From: UBA1234 sp964400015
GTDB lineage: Bacteria; Bacillota; Clostridia; TANB77; UBA1234
Length of the DNA: 20,034 bases
Direction: 5' to 3'
NCBI GenBank assembly: GCA_964400015.1
Contig: CAYNRR010000021.1
Coordinates: forward strand, 1 to 20,034
Within the stretch, counting starts at the first letter, position 1, and each line of letters starts with the position of its first letter. The translations under genes were made by a program, and so were the position numbers. This document shows, piece by piece, positions 1-7,632 of this stretch. The notes under the pieces were generated by a model, which was not told where the DNA came from, did no database searches, and saw only the letters and a list, made by a program, of their open reading frames with translations.

Positions 1-623
1 AGAACTTCACCTTTATAAATCCAAACTTTAACACCGATTTTTCCGTATGTTGTATTTGCTTCAGCAAAACCATAATCAATATCAGCTCTTAATGTTTGTA
101 GTGGAATTGTTCCCTCTCTATAGAATTCGCTTCTAGCGATTTCAGCACCAGCAAGTCTTCCTGAACATGCTGTTTTAATACCTTTTGCTCCAGCTTTCAT
201 AGCTTTTGCCATACATTGTTTCATAGCTTTTCTATAAGAAATTCTCTTTTCAATTTGAGTTGCAACATTTTCAGCTACTAATTGTGCATCGATGTCTGCA
301 TTTTTAACCTCAACGATATTTACATTGATATCTTTTTTGAATTTCTTGCTTAAGTCAGCTCTTACTTTATTAACTGTTTCTCCGCTCTTTCCTAAAGCTA
401 TACCTGGCTTACCTGTGTAAACACTAGCTCTAATCATTTTAGCTGTTCTTTCTATTTCAACTTTAGATACACCTGCCATTGCAAATGCTTTCTTTAAAAA
501 TTTACGAATTTCGTAATCTTCAACTAGGTTATCTGCAAAATCTTTTTTGTTTGCATACCATTTTGAATCCCAGTCTTTAATAATTCCCACTCTTAAACCA
601 TGTGGGTCCATTTTTTGTCCCAT
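1..623 (-). CDS. rpsC: 30S ribosomal protein S3, C-terminus cut by window edge
   Basis: S3 is a small-subunit protein of the mRNA entry channel with a KH RNA-binding domain. The translation opens MGQKMDPHGLRVG and ends at the edge in VKVWIYKGEVL, both typical of bacterial S3. 207 codons are present; bacterial S3 is usually about 210-230 residues, so only a short tail is missing. The start ATG at 621-623 is preceded by a perfect AGGAGG. It follows rplV by 22 nt in the standard S10-operon order, and rplP and rpmC would be expected beyond the left edge. Identity is certain from family sequence and context. Confidence 0.97.
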   Translation of the reverse strand, partial: MGQKMDPHGLRVGIIKDWDSKWYANKKDFADNLVEDYEIRKFLKKAFAMAGVSKVEIERTAKMIRASVYTGKPGIALGKSGETVNKVRADLSKKFKKDINVNIVEVKNADIDAQLVAENVATQIEKRISYRKAMKQCMAKAMKAGAKGIKTACSGRLAGAEIARSEFYREGTIPLQTLRADIDYGFAEANTTYGKIGVKVWIYKGEV

Positions 624-645
624 TTTACAAAAGTCCTCCTTCCTT

Positions 646-990
646 CTATACTCTTTCTCTAAGAACTATTTCGATATGAGAAGTTCTTTTTCTAATTCTG
701 TTAGCTCTACCTTGTGTAGCAGCTCTAATTCTCTTCATTGTTGCACCTTGATTTGCAAAAATTTCTGCAACATACAACTTGCTAACATCCATGTTATGAT
801 TATTTTCAGCATTTGCCATAGCTGATTTTAATAATTTTTCAACTAATGGAGATGCAGCTTTTGGAGTATATTTTAATATAGCTAATGCTTCGCTTACATC
901 TTTACCTCTAATTAAATCGATAACGATTTTAACTTTTCTGGCAGATATTCTAGCGCTGCTTAATTTAGCTCTAGCTTCGATATTTTCCAT
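646..990 (-). CDS. rplV: 50S ribosomal protein L22
   Basis: L22 is a large-subunit protein that lines the peptide exit tunnel and binds 23S rRNA. The 114 residues match the family length (about 110-115). The start region reads ARAKLSSARISARKVKIVIDLIRG, and near the end the RIRKRTSHIEIVL block is the conserved beta-hairpin end that reaches into the tunnel. An AAGGAG sits about 10 nt before the ATG. It lies between rpsS (23 nt upstream) and rpsC (22 nt downstream), so it is cotranscribed. No unusual residues were noticed. Confidence 0.97.
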   Translation of the reverse strand: MENIEARAKLSSARISARKVKIVIDLIRGKDVSEALAILKYTPKAASPLVEKLLKSAMANAENNHNMDVSKLYVAEIFANQGATMKRIRAATQGRANRIRKRTSHIEIVLRERV

Positions 991-1013
991 GTTACGATTT
1001 CTCCTTCCACCAA

Positions 1014-1292
1014 TTATTTAACCTTTGATGTTTTATCTCCAGCATGACCTTTAAAAGTTCTTGTTGGAACAAATTCACCTAATTTATGACCTATCATTTC
1101 ATCTGAAATGTATACTGGTACATGTTTTCTTCCGTCATGTACAGCGATTGTATGACCTACCATTTGTGGGAAGATTGTTGAAGCTCTTGACCATGTCTTA
1201 ACAACATCTTTTTTATTTTCAGCATTCATTTTTTCAATTCTTGAAAGTAATTTTGCATCCACAAAAGGTCCTTTTTTTATTGATCTTGACAT
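1014..1292 (-). CDS. rpsS: 30S ribosomal protein S19
   Basis: S19 is a protein of the 30S head that contacts S13 and the A-site region. The 92-residue product begins MSRSIKKGPFVD and contains the family signature TIAVHDGRKHVPVYI followed by MIGHKLGEFVPTRTFKGH. The length is the usual one. A GGAGG lies just before the ATG, and the gene is 18 nt downstream of rplB within the S10 operon. Nothing odd was seen. Confidence 0.98.
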   Translation of the reverse strand: MSRSIKKGPFVDAKLLSRIEKMNAENKKDVVKTWSRASTIFPQMVGHTIAVHDGRKHVPVYISDEMIGHKLGEFVPTRTFKGHAGDKTSKVK

Positions 1293-1310
1293 CTATATAT
1301 CCTCCTCACA

Positions 1311-2144
1311 TTATTTAGAATTTCTTCTCTTTACTATAAACTTGCTGCTTGCTTTCTTGTTGTTTCTTGTCTTGTAACCAAGAGCAGGTTTACCCCAAGG
1401 TGTAACAGGTCCTGGTCTACCAACTGGTGACTTACCTTCACCACCACCGTGTGGGTGATCGTTAGGATTCATTACAGAACCTCTAACTTCAGGTCTCTTT
1501 CCTAGCCATCTGCTTCTACCAGCTTTACCTAATTTAATGTTTTCATGTTCGCTATTTCCAACTTGTCCAATTGTAGCTTTACAATCAACACTTACAAGTC
1601 TCATTTCGCTTGAAGGAAGTCTTACGTGTGCGTATTTTCCTTCTTTAGCCATAAGTTGAGCACCGTTACCAGCACTTCTAACCATTTGAGCACCTTTACC
1701 TGGTTTTAATTCGATACAGTGAATAACTGTACCTACAGGAATTGCAGATATTGGTAAGCAGTTACCTGGTTTAATATCAGCATTTACACCTGACATTACT
1801 TTATCATTTACTTTTAATCCTTCTGGAGCTAAGATATATGCTTTTTCGTTATCTTCGTATTGAATTAAAGCAATGTTAGCTGATCTGTTTGGATCGTATT
1901 CGATTGCAACAACTGTTGCTGGAACGTCTATTTTCTTTCTCTTAAAATCAATAATTCTATATTTTCTTCTTACTCCACCACCTTGGTGTCTTACTGTGAT
2001 TCTACCATAAGAGTTTCTACCAGCATGTTTCTTTAAGCTTGTTGTTAAAGATCTTTCTGGTTTTGTTTTTGTGATCTCTTCAAAAGTAGAAACTGACATA
2101 CCTCTTCTTGATGGTGTTGTTGGTTTATATTGTTTGATACCCAT
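1311..2144 (-). CDS. rplB: 50S ribosomal protein L2
   Basis: L2 is a core large-subunit protein needed for subunit association and peptidyl-transferase activity. The 277 residues equal the usual bacterial length. Visible landmarks are MGIKQYKPTTPSRRGM at the N-terminus, the GRNSYGRITVRHQGGG block, and the conserved C-terminal MNPNDHPHGGGEGKSPVGR loop, which carries the histidine important for peptidyl transferase. An AAAGGAG precedes the start. The 87-nt gap upstream, to rplW, is unusually long for this operon and holds a hairpin that is listed separately. Confidence 0.98.
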   Translation of the reverse strand: MGIKQYKPTTPSRRGMSVSTFEEITKTKPERSLTTSLKKHAGRNSYGRITVRHQGGGVRRKYRIIDFKRKKIDVPATVVAIEYDPNRSANIALIQYEDNEKAYILAPEGLKVNDKVMSGVNADIKPGNCLPISAIPVGTVIHCIELKPGKGAQMVRSAGNGAQLMAKEGKYAHVRLPSSEMRLVSVDCKATIGQVGNSEHENIKLGKAGRSRWLGKRPEVRGSVMNPNDHPHGGGEGKSPVGRPGPVTPWGKPALGYKTRNNKKASSKFIVKRRNSK

Positions 2145-2168
2145 TTTTATTTCTCCTTTTTATGATTT

Positions 2169-2214
2169 GGGGTATTTATTTTTCAGGTTTTAAGTCCCCC
2201 ATCACTTATAACCT
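2169..2214 (-). other. Hairpin with possible pseudoknot in the rplW-rplB gap
   Basis: Read on the minus strand, AGGTT (2210-2214) pairs with AACCT (2185-2189) and TAAGT (2204-2208) pairs with ACTTA (2191-2195), separated by a 1x1 mismatch and capped by an 8-nt loop GATGGGGG. The G-run in the loop could pair with CCCC at 2169-2172, just ahead of the rplB ribosome binding site, giving an H-type pseudoknot. The pairing is visible by eye; a regulatory role is only inference. It could also be an internal processing site. Confidence 0.4.
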
Positions 2215-2231
2215 ATAATACAGGGTACATA

Positions 2232-2579
2232 CTACGCACCAAATTCTTCGATTGATGTTTTGTATTTTTTACTTACTGTCTTTTCTTTACCTTCTTTATC
2301 AGTAAATTTCAATTCGCTGTTTTCTGTAGCAATAGTAACAATTGCTTTTTTCCAGTCTGAAGTTCTACCAACGTGAACTCCTCTTCTTCTTAATTTACCT
2401 TTGATATTCATTGTTTTTACATCAACAACTTTTACATCAAATAATTTTTCAACAGCATATTTAACATCGATTTTTGTTGCTTTTTTGTTAACTTCAAAAG
2501 TGTACTTACCTTCGTTAACCATAACTTCTCTACTTTTTTCAGTAATAATAGGTTTAATGATTATTTCTTCTGCTACCAT
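2232..2579 (-). CDS. rplW: 50S ribosomal protein L23, with longer C-terminus
   Basis: L23 sits at the exit of the peptide tunnel and is the docking site for trigger factor and SRP. The product begins EEIIIKPIITEKS, and the centre contains KYTFEVNKKATKIDVKYAVE and RRRGVHVGRTSDWKKAIV, all typical. At 115 residues it is about 20 longer than the usual 95-100: the tail after KKAIVTI is a lysine- and glutamate-rich extension ending EEFGA. The start codon shares its A with the rplD stop codon (TAATG). The AGGAGG for rplW lies inside the last codons of rplD, so translation is probably coupled. Confidence 0.96.
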   Translation of the reverse strand: MVAEEIIIKPIITEKSREVMVNEGKYTFEVNKKATKIDVKYAVEKLFDVKVVDVKTMNIKGKLRRRGVHVGRTSDWKKAIVTIATENSELKFTDKEGKEKTVSKKYKTSIEEFGA

Positions 2580-3199
2580 TATGCGTACACCTCCTCAATT
2601 TTTTCTACAGCTGCTTTAGTTACAACGAATGTATCGTATTTCAATATATCATATGTATTGATTGTATTAACCAAAGCTGCTTTTACATTAGGAATGTTTC
2701 TTACAGAAGCTTGTACGTTTAAGTTGCTTTCTGGTAAAACTACTAATGCTTTTTCAACATTTAAGTTTGTTAAAATGTTTGCCATAGTTTTTGTTTTAAT
2801 TTCATTCATATCTAAAGCATCTAAAACGATTATTTTGTTTTCTAATACTTTAGTTGTTAAAGCAGATTTTAATGCAAGTCTCTTAACTTTCTTATTTAAA
2901 GTATATTTGTAGCTTCTTGGTTTTGGTCCTAAAGCTATACCACCTTTAATCCATTGTGGAGCTCTAATACTTCCTTGTCTTGCACGACCTGTTCCTTTTT
3001 GTTTCCAAGGTTTCTTTCCACCACCTCTAACTTCACTACGTGTTTTAGTAGATTGTGTACCTTGTCTTTGATTAGCTAAATAGTTTACAACTACTTCATG
3101 CATAACATCTTCATTAACTTCTACTGCAAAAATGTCATCAGAAAGTTCGATGTTGCCAACTTTTTTACCTTCTATGTTTAATAAATCAACTTTAGGCAT
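2579..3199 (-). CDS. rplD: 50S ribosomal protein L4
   Basis: L4 is a large-subunit protein whose long loop narrows the peptide exit tunnel. The 206 residues match the family. The conserved loop motif GGGKKPWKQKGTGRARQGS is present, followed by RAPQWIKGGIALGPKPRSY. In Enterobacteria L4 also represses its own operon through the leader RNA; whether this happens here cannot be told. It starts 21 nt after rplC with an AAAGGAG site and overlaps the rplW start codon by one base. Confidence 0.97.
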   Translation of the reverse strand: MPKVDLLNIEGKKVGNIELSDDIFAVEVNEDVMHEVVVNYLANQRQGTQSTKTRSEVRGGGKKPWKQKGTGRARQGSIRAPQWIKGGIALGPKPRSYKYTLNKKVKRLALKSALTTKVLENKIIVLDALDMNEIKTKTMANILTNLNVEKALVVLPESNLNVQASVRNIPNVKAALVNTINTYDILKYDTFVVTKAAVEKIEEVYA

Positions 3200-3220
3200 T
3201 GTTATGTTCTCCTTTCTCTA

Positions 3221-3868
3221 TTATTTAGACTTCTTAGAAGATGCTTTTGCATTTTCTTTGATTCTAACTAATGAATTTTTGTATCCAGGAACTGAACCTT
3301 TAATCAATATTACTTCTTTGTCCATATCAACTTTTACTACTTGTAAATTTTGAACAGTTACTGTATCTTTACCTGTTTGTCCTGGTAGTTTCTTACCTGG
3401 GAATACTCTTCCTGGTGAAGATGTTGGTCCCATTGAACCAGGTCTTCTATGGTACATAGAACCATGTCCTTTTGGTCCAATATGTTGTCCATGTCTTTTA
3501 ATAACACCTTGGAATCCTTTTCCTTTTGATACACCTTGTACGTCAACTAATTCGCCAGCTTCAAAAATGTCAGCTTTGATTTCGTCTCCTACATTGTATC
3601 CTTCGATGTCATCAAGTCTTAATTCTCTTACATATTTTCTATATGAAAGTTTAACTTTATCAAATTGACCTTTAATAGGTTTATTCATATGTTTTTCTTT
3701 AACTTTTCCAGTTGCTACTACTAAAGCGTTGTAACCATCTGTTTCAACAGTTTTCTTTCTTACTACTAAGCATGGCTCAACTTCTACAACTGTTACTGGA
3801 ATAACTAGACCGTCTTGATCATAAATTTGAGTCATTCCTAATTTTTTTCCGTAAACGCCTTTTTTCAT
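3221..3868 (-). CDS. rplC: 50S ribosomal protein L3
   Basis: L3 is one of the first proteins in 50S assembly and reaches toward the peptidyl-transferase centre. The 215-residue product begins MKKGVYGKKLGMTQIYD and contains VSKGKGFQGVIKRHG with HGSMYHRRPGSMG, including the Gln that is methylated by PrmB in some bacteria. The C-terminus is a short lysine/serine tail. AAGGAGG lies 8-10 nt before the ATG. An 89-nt gap separates it from rpsJ; it contains only a weak GTTCA/TGAAC hairpin. Confidence 0.98.
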   Translation of the reverse strand: MKKGVYGKKLGMTQIYDQDGLVIPVTVVEVEPCLVVRKKTVETDGYNALVVATGKVKEKHMNKPIKGQFDKVKLSYRKYVRELRLDDIEGYNVGDEIKADIFEAGELVDVQGVSKGKGFQGVIKRHGQHIGPKGHGSMYHRRPGSMGPTSSPGRVFPGKKLPGQTGKDTVTVQNLQVVKVDMDKEVILIKGSVPGYKNSLVRIKENAKASSKKSK

Positions 3869-3957
3869 TTTAAATTTACCTCCTTGGTTATTGGTTCACA
3901 TTTTATGAACATGACCATATTTTTAAATACGTTTTTACTGCTAACTAAAATGAGTGA

Positions 3958-4326
3958 TTATTCATCGATTTTCATTTCAGCTTCAACACCTGCTGGTAAT
4001 TCGATTTTCATCAAAGCTTCAGCTGTTTTTGATGTTGGATAAAGAATGTCAATTACTCTCTTATGTGTTCTCATCTCAAATTGCTCTCTTGAGTCTTTGT
4101 ATTTGTGAGGTGATCTTAAGATTGTTATAACTTCTTTTTTTGTAGGTAGTGGAATTGGACCAGATACACTTGCTCCTGTTCTTTTAGCCGTTTCTACTAT
4201 TTTTTGAGCAGACTGATCTAAAATAGCATGATCGAAAGCTTTTAGTCTAATTCTAATTCTTTCTTTTCCTACTTCTGTCTTTGTTACTTTTGATGTTTTT
4301 GTTTTGTTTTCGTTTGCTTTTGGCAT
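3958..4326 (-). CDS. rpsJ: 30S ribosomal protein S10, with N-terminal extension
   Basis: S10 is a 30S head protein that, as NusE, also joins the transcription antitermination complex. The core from ERIRIRLKAFDHAILD to the C-terminus is standard, including KYKDSREQFEMRTHKR. The product is 122 residues against about 102 for the family because of a lysine/threonine-rich leader of about 20 residues (MPKANENKTKTSKVTKTEVG). The ATG at 4324-4326 has a perfect AGGAGG 8 nt upstream, so the extension is probably real; no internal start has a comparable site. It is the first gene of the operon, behind a long structured leader. Confidence 0.96.
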   Translation of the reverse strand: MPKANENKTKTSKVTKTEVGKERIRIRLKAFDHAILDQSAQKIVETAKRTGASVSGPIPLPTKKEVITILRSPHKYKDSREQFEMRTHKRVIDILYPTSKTAEALMKIELPAGVEAEMKIDE

Positions 4327-4533
4327 TGTTTTTACCTCCTAAAAATGTTAGCGCTGACAAGTCATCCACGCACCCGGGTGTTTCATAAACACCCTTATTA
4401 AAACCCAGGTGAAACCCTGGGGAAAGTGCTAAACTAATACCCTGTCGCCCGGTTTGAAATCGGACATACTCCGTGAAAGTTCCCTGCCCGTAAGATCGGC
4501 AGCCACATTCCACATCATCGCACAATCGCATCG
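4327..4533 (-). ncRNA. Structured 5' leader RNA of the S10 operon
   Basis: About 205 nt lie between the promoter and rpsJ, clearly richer in GC than the coding DNA around them. Helices visible on the transcript are: GTTTAGC (4428-4434) with GCTAAC (4347-4352), enclosing CCCAGG/CCTGGG (4404-4409 with 4416-4421) and an 8-bp hairpin GGGTGTTT/AAACACCC with loop ATG (4376-4394). Further 5' are CTGCC/GGCAG (4484-4488 with 4498-4502) and CGGA/TCCG (4461-4473). The closing helix ends about 6 nt before the AGGAGG of rpsJ, a suitable place for translational control by a ribosomal protein. The ligand is unknown. An open frame runs through the leader but has no ribosome binding site. Confidence 0.65.
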
Positions 4534-4539
4534 TCTAAT

Positions 4540-4568
4540 ATTATAAACACTTACTATACATATTGCAA
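4540..4568 (-). promoter_or_regulatory. Sigma-A type promoter of the S10 operon
   Basis: TTGCAA (4563-4568), a 17-bp spacer and TATAAT (4540-4545) on the minus strand. Transcription should start near 4533, giving the long leader ahead of rpsJ. Confidence 0.85.
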
Positions 4569-4600
4569 GTCTTTTTTGAATTTTTTTATTTTATTTTTAG

Positions 4601-4638
4601 AAAAAAAGAAGCAGTGAAAAATCACTGCTTCTTTTTTT
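4601..4638. terminator. Bidirectional intrinsic terminator
   Basis: A perfect 17-bp inverted repeat (4601-4617 with 4622-4638) has a GC-containing core GAAGCAGTGA and A/T flanks, so it works as a hairpin with a T-run on either strand. It lies 2 nt after the stop of the membrane-protein gene and separates it from the S10 promoter. Confidence 0.9.
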
Positions 4639-4640
4639 AG

Positions 4641-5261
4641 TTAAAAATTTTCGTAAGCTAATTCAAAAATATTTTGTGTTGCCCAAGAATCTTCAACGTA
4701 TGCCCAAATAGGTCCAACTAGTAATGCTACCAACGGCAAAGCAATATTCAGCAAAACTGCCATTTCCGTTTTTGCAAGGTATACGCCTATTAGTATAATG
4801 GGTAATAATAACATTGCCAGTTCTAGAATGACACTCATAAACGGAGTTTGAATAAAGTTAATAAACTTCATAAATTTGGAGTCATATCCGACAAAAATAG
4901 AGCTCAGACATGATCTAAATATTATACAGAGCCCCGCCCAAGCAAACGGAATAACGAAAAGAACGAACATAGTCATAAAATTGTTTCGGCAGCCTATAGT
5001 AAAAATTATAAGATATATTAGACAATATACTGCACAACAGATCTTTCCTACGACGTCTGTTGCATCCTCTTTTTTTAAAAACGCTATGATAAGGACATTT
5101 GCAATGCATGCTAAAAGCAGAGTTGTGTACAATGGAGCGCCTTCTACATTCATCCCCCAAAGAAATGCAATTTCTGCGAAAATTGCATTGAAGAATGAAT
5201 AGTAGGAAACAAGATCGTCACTAAGCAAGTACTCGAATCCTTCGGACCAACGTTCTAACAT
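4641..5261 (-). CDS. Putative integral membrane protein, function unknown
   Basis: The 206-residue product starts MLERWSEGFEYLL. A longer frame reaches 5387, but the ATG at 5259-5261 has AGGAGG 7 nt upstream and the promoter maps inside the longer frame, so the short start is right. Five hydrophobic spans are visible at roughly residues 44-62, 73-90, 95-113, 136-160 and 163-183. The N-terminus is amphipathic and the C-terminus acidic (VEDSWATQNIFELAYENF). There is no signal peptide, no catalytic motif and no charged residue pattern typical of a transporter family that I know. It is monocistronic, with its own promoter and terminator. I do not recognise the family. Confidence 0.8.
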   Translation of the reverse strand: MLERWSEGFEYLLSDDLVSYYSFFNAIFAEIAFLWGMNVEGAPLYTTLLLACIANVLIIAFLKKEDATDVVGKICCAVYCLIYLIIFTIGCRNNFMTMFVLFVIPFAWAGLCIIFRSCLSSIFVGYDSKFMKFINFIQTPFMSVILELAMLLLPIILIGVYLAKTEMAVLLNIALPLVALLVGPIWAYVEDSWATQNIFELAYENF

Positions 5262-5324
5262 TATTATTCCTCCTTTTTGATGTAAAAAAACAACAAATTT
5301 TTCAAAAGATATTTGCGCATAGTC

Positions 5325-5354
5325 TTTATAACACATATAAGGTATAATTGTCAA
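5325..5354 (-). promoter_or_regulatory. Promoter of the membrane-protein gene
   Basis: TTGACA (5349-5354) and TATAAA (5325-5330) with an 18-bp spacer, or TTATAA with 17 bp, on the minus strand. The start should be near 5317, leaving a leader of about 55 nt. Confidence 0.8.
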
Positions 5355-5360
5355 TATTAC

Positions 5361-5391
5361 GCAAAAAGGGATTGAATTCATTTTCAATCCC
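5361..5391 (-). terminator. Intrinsic terminator after thrS
   Basis: On the minus strand GGGATTGAA (5383-5391) pairs with TTCAATCCC (5368-5376), with a 6-nt loop, followed by TTTTT (5363-5367). It lies about 20 nt after the thrS stop. Confidence 0.85.
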
Positions 5392-5411
5392 TCTTCATAA
5401 ACTCTTTTCTT

Positions 5412-7334
5412 CTATAAAGCTTTCGTATCGACTTCTTCTTTTAATTTTACTATAAATTCTTCTAATTTCATAGCACCTAGATCGCCATCTTTTCTATTAC
5501 GTACGCCAACTGCTTTATCTTCAATTTCTTTGTCTCCAACAACCAACATATATGGTGTTTTTTGCATTTGTGCTTCTCTTATTTTATAACCTATTTTTTC
5601 ATTTCTGTCATCTACTTCTACTCTGAAGCCTAATTCATCCAATTTATCTGCGACTTCTTTAGCATATCCTGCATGTTTTTCTGTTGATATTGGTAATATT
5701 TTTACTTGTACTGGAGAAAGCCATGTTGGGAATGCACCGGCAAAATGTTCTGTAATTATTCCGATAAATCTTTCAAATGAGCCAAATAATGCTCTATGTA
5801 TCATGATTGGAGTTTTCTTTTCGCCATCTTCATCAATATATGATAAATTAAATCTTTTTGGTAATTGGAAGTCTAATTGAACTGTTCCCATTTGCCATTC
5901 TCTTCCTAGACAATCTTTCATCTTTATATCAATCTTTGGTCCGTAGAAAGCTCCGTCGCCTTCATTGATTCTATAGTTTCCTTCACCACATAGGTCATTT
6001 AAAACTGATTTTAAATCAGCTTCTGCTTTATCCCATGTTTCTATTTCTCCCATGAAATCATCTGGTCTTGTAGATAATGTTAATAGATATTCTAATCCAA
6101 ATATTGAATATAATCTTTTCGCTATTTCTACAATACTCTTGATTTCACTTCCTATTTGATTTTCTGTTACATAGTTGTGTGAATCATCTTGTCTAAACAT
6201 TCTTACTCTGAATAATCCATTCAATTGACCTGATTTTTCATTTCTATGTATCACATCAACATCATTAAAACGAAGTGGTAAATCTTTGTAACTTCTTAAT
6301 TTGCTTTGATATATTCTTATTGAGTTTGGACAGTTCATTGGTTTTAATGCTTGTTCTTTTCCGTCAGCATCTGTTAAAACAAACATATCTTCCTTGTAGT
6401 GATCCCAATGTCCTGATGTTTTCCAAAGCTCACTACTATTTAGTTGTGGTCCAGAAAATTCTTGATATCCCTCTTTTTTGTGTACACTTCTCCAAAATTC
6501 TATTAAAGTATTTAGCATTGTGAATCCTTTTGGCAACCAATATGCCATTCCAGGGGCTGTTTCATCAAAGAAGAATAATTCTAATTCTTTTCCTAATTTT
6601 CTGTGATCTCTTTTCTTAGCTTCTTCTATCATGTTTATGTACTCATCTAATTGAGATTTTTTAGGATATGAAATACCATATATTCTTTGAAGCATTTTAT
6701 TTTTTTCGTCGCCTCTCCAATATGCACCTGATGACGATAATAATTTAAATGCTTTTATCATGCCTGTTGATGCAATATGTGGCCCTGCACACAAATCAAC
6801 ATAGTCACCTTGCTTATAAAAAGAAATTTCTTCACCTTCTGGTAAATCTTCTATCAATTCAACTTTGTATGGTTCATCTTTTTCTTTCATTAGTTTTATT
6901 GCTTCATCTCTAGGAAGAGTAAATCTTTCAAGAGCTAAATTTTCTTTGCAGATAACTTGCATCTCTTTTTCTATGTTTTCTAAGTCTTCTGCTGAAAATG
7001 GTTTTTCTACATCATAATCATAGTAGAATCCATTTTCTATCGATGGGCCTATTGCCAATTTTGCATTAGGGAATAGTCTTTTTACGGCTTGAGCCATAAT
7101 ATGTGATGTTGTGTGCCAATATGCTTTTTTGCCTTCTAAGTCATTTTCAAATGTATAAATATTTAATTCACAGTCATCTTGTAATTCATATCTAAAATCT
7201 TTAGTTTCTCCATTTACGCTTGCACATGTCATATTTCTAGCAAGTCCCTCACTGATTTTTTTTGCGACTTCTAATATTGAAGTTCCTTTTTCAACTTCCA
7301 TTATAGAGCCATCTTTTAGTGTAACTTTTATCAT
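5412..7334 (-). CDS. thrS: Threonyl-tRNA synthetase
   Basis: Charges tRNA-Thr with threonine. The 640 residues match full-length bacterial ThrRS. In order: an N-terminal TGS domain (about 1-60, MIKVTLKDGSIMEVEKGTSI); an editing domain with HTTSH near residue 73-77 and DLCAGPH near 180-186, the zinc/editing histidines and cysteine; a class II catalytic core with MNCPNS (zinc Cys), motif 2 LFRVRMFRQDDSH, and motif 3 ALFGSFERFIGIITEHF; and a C-terminal anticodon-binding domain from about 540. AAGGAGG lies 8 nt before the ATG. Expression should be controlled by the T-box leader immediately upstream. Nothing is missing. Confidence 0.98.
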   Translation of the reverse strand: MIKVTLKDGSIMEVEKGTSILEVAKKISEGLARNMTCASVNGETKDFRYELQDDCELNIYTFENDLEGKKAYWHTTSHIMAQAVKRLFPNAKLAIGPSIENGFYYDYDVEKPFSAEDLENIEKEMQVICKENLALERFTLPRDEAIKLMKEKDEPYKVELIEDLPEGEEISFYKQGDYVDLCAGPHIASTGMIKAFKLLSSSGAYWRGDEKNKMLQRIYGISYPKKSQLDEYINMIEEAKKRDHRKLGKELELFFFDETAPGMAYWLPKGFTMLNTLIEFWRSVHKKEGYQEFSGPQLNSSELWKTSGHWDHYKEDMFVLTDADGKEQALKPMNCPNSIRIYQSKLRSYKDLPLRFNDVDVIHRNEKSGQLNGLFRVRMFRQDDSHNYVTENQIGSEIKSIVEIAKRLYSIFGLEYLLTLSTRPDDFMGEIETWDKAEADLKSVLNDLCGEGNYRINEGDGAFYGPKIDIKMKDCLGREWQMGTVQLDFQLPKRFNLSYIDEDGEKKTPIMIHRALFGSFERFIGIITEHFAGAFPTWLSPVQVKILPISTEKHAGYAKEVADKLDELGFRVEVDDRNEKIGYKIREAQMQKTPYMLVVGDKEIEDKAVGVRNRKDGDLGAMKLEEFIVKLKEEVDTKAL

Positions 7335-7365
7335 TTTATTTTCCTCCTTCTTTTGATTGAGAGCA

Positions 7366-7590
7366 TATAAAAAGCACTCCCAATCTTTTTACAGATTAGG
7401 AGTGCATATAAATCTGATGCACGGTTCCATCCTAAATTTAACTTAATTGAAGATTATAACGTAATCATCGCAATACTTTTATTAGGGTAGTTTTTCAAAT
7501 ATGTATATCCTAAGTTCGCTTTCAGCCGGTGACGAACAATCTCTTAAGGAATTTCAATATTTTACTTTGTCCTAGTATTGATTTCAAACT
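7366..7590 (-). promoter_or_regulatory. T-box leader with attenuator, thrS
   Basis: Between promoter and thrS the minus strand carries a T-box riboswitch, which senses uncharged tRNA. Stem I closes with GTAGTTT/AAACTAC (near 7587-7581 and 7454-7460). It contains AGAGA and a GTTCG/CGAAC distal hairpin with GGCTGAAAG. The T-box sequence TGGAACC is at 7423-7429. Its partner ATGCACTCCT can form either the antiterminator with AGGA...GTGCAT or the terminator hairpin (7374-7386 with 7393-7405, T-run at 7367-7373). A possible threonine specifier ACA lies at 7502-7504 in the 3' side of stem I, but my alignment of the specifier loop is uncertain. Confidence 0.93.
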
Positions 7591-7596
7591 ACGGTC

Positions 7597-7625
7597 AGTA
7601 TAACACTTCTTGAGTTAAACATCAA
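7597..7625 (-). promoter_or_regulatory. Promoter of the thrS T-box transcript
   Basis: TTGATG (7620-7625), a 17-bp spacer and TATACT (7597-7602) on the minus strand, beginning 7 bases beyond the ung stop codon. No convincing terminator separates ung from this point, so ung transcripts may also run into the T-box. Confidence 0.8.
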
Positions 7626-7632
7626 TAAAAAT

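Noticed and set aside
4253..4531. 92-codon open frame on the minus strand through the rpsJ leader
   Set aside because: It has no ribosome binding site, overlaps rpsJ in another frame, and its sequence follows the structured GC-rich leader; it is most likely chance.
5262..5387. Upstream extension of the membrane-protein frame
   Set aside because: The gene's promoter (5325-5354) and AGGAGG lie inside it, so translation must begin at 5261.
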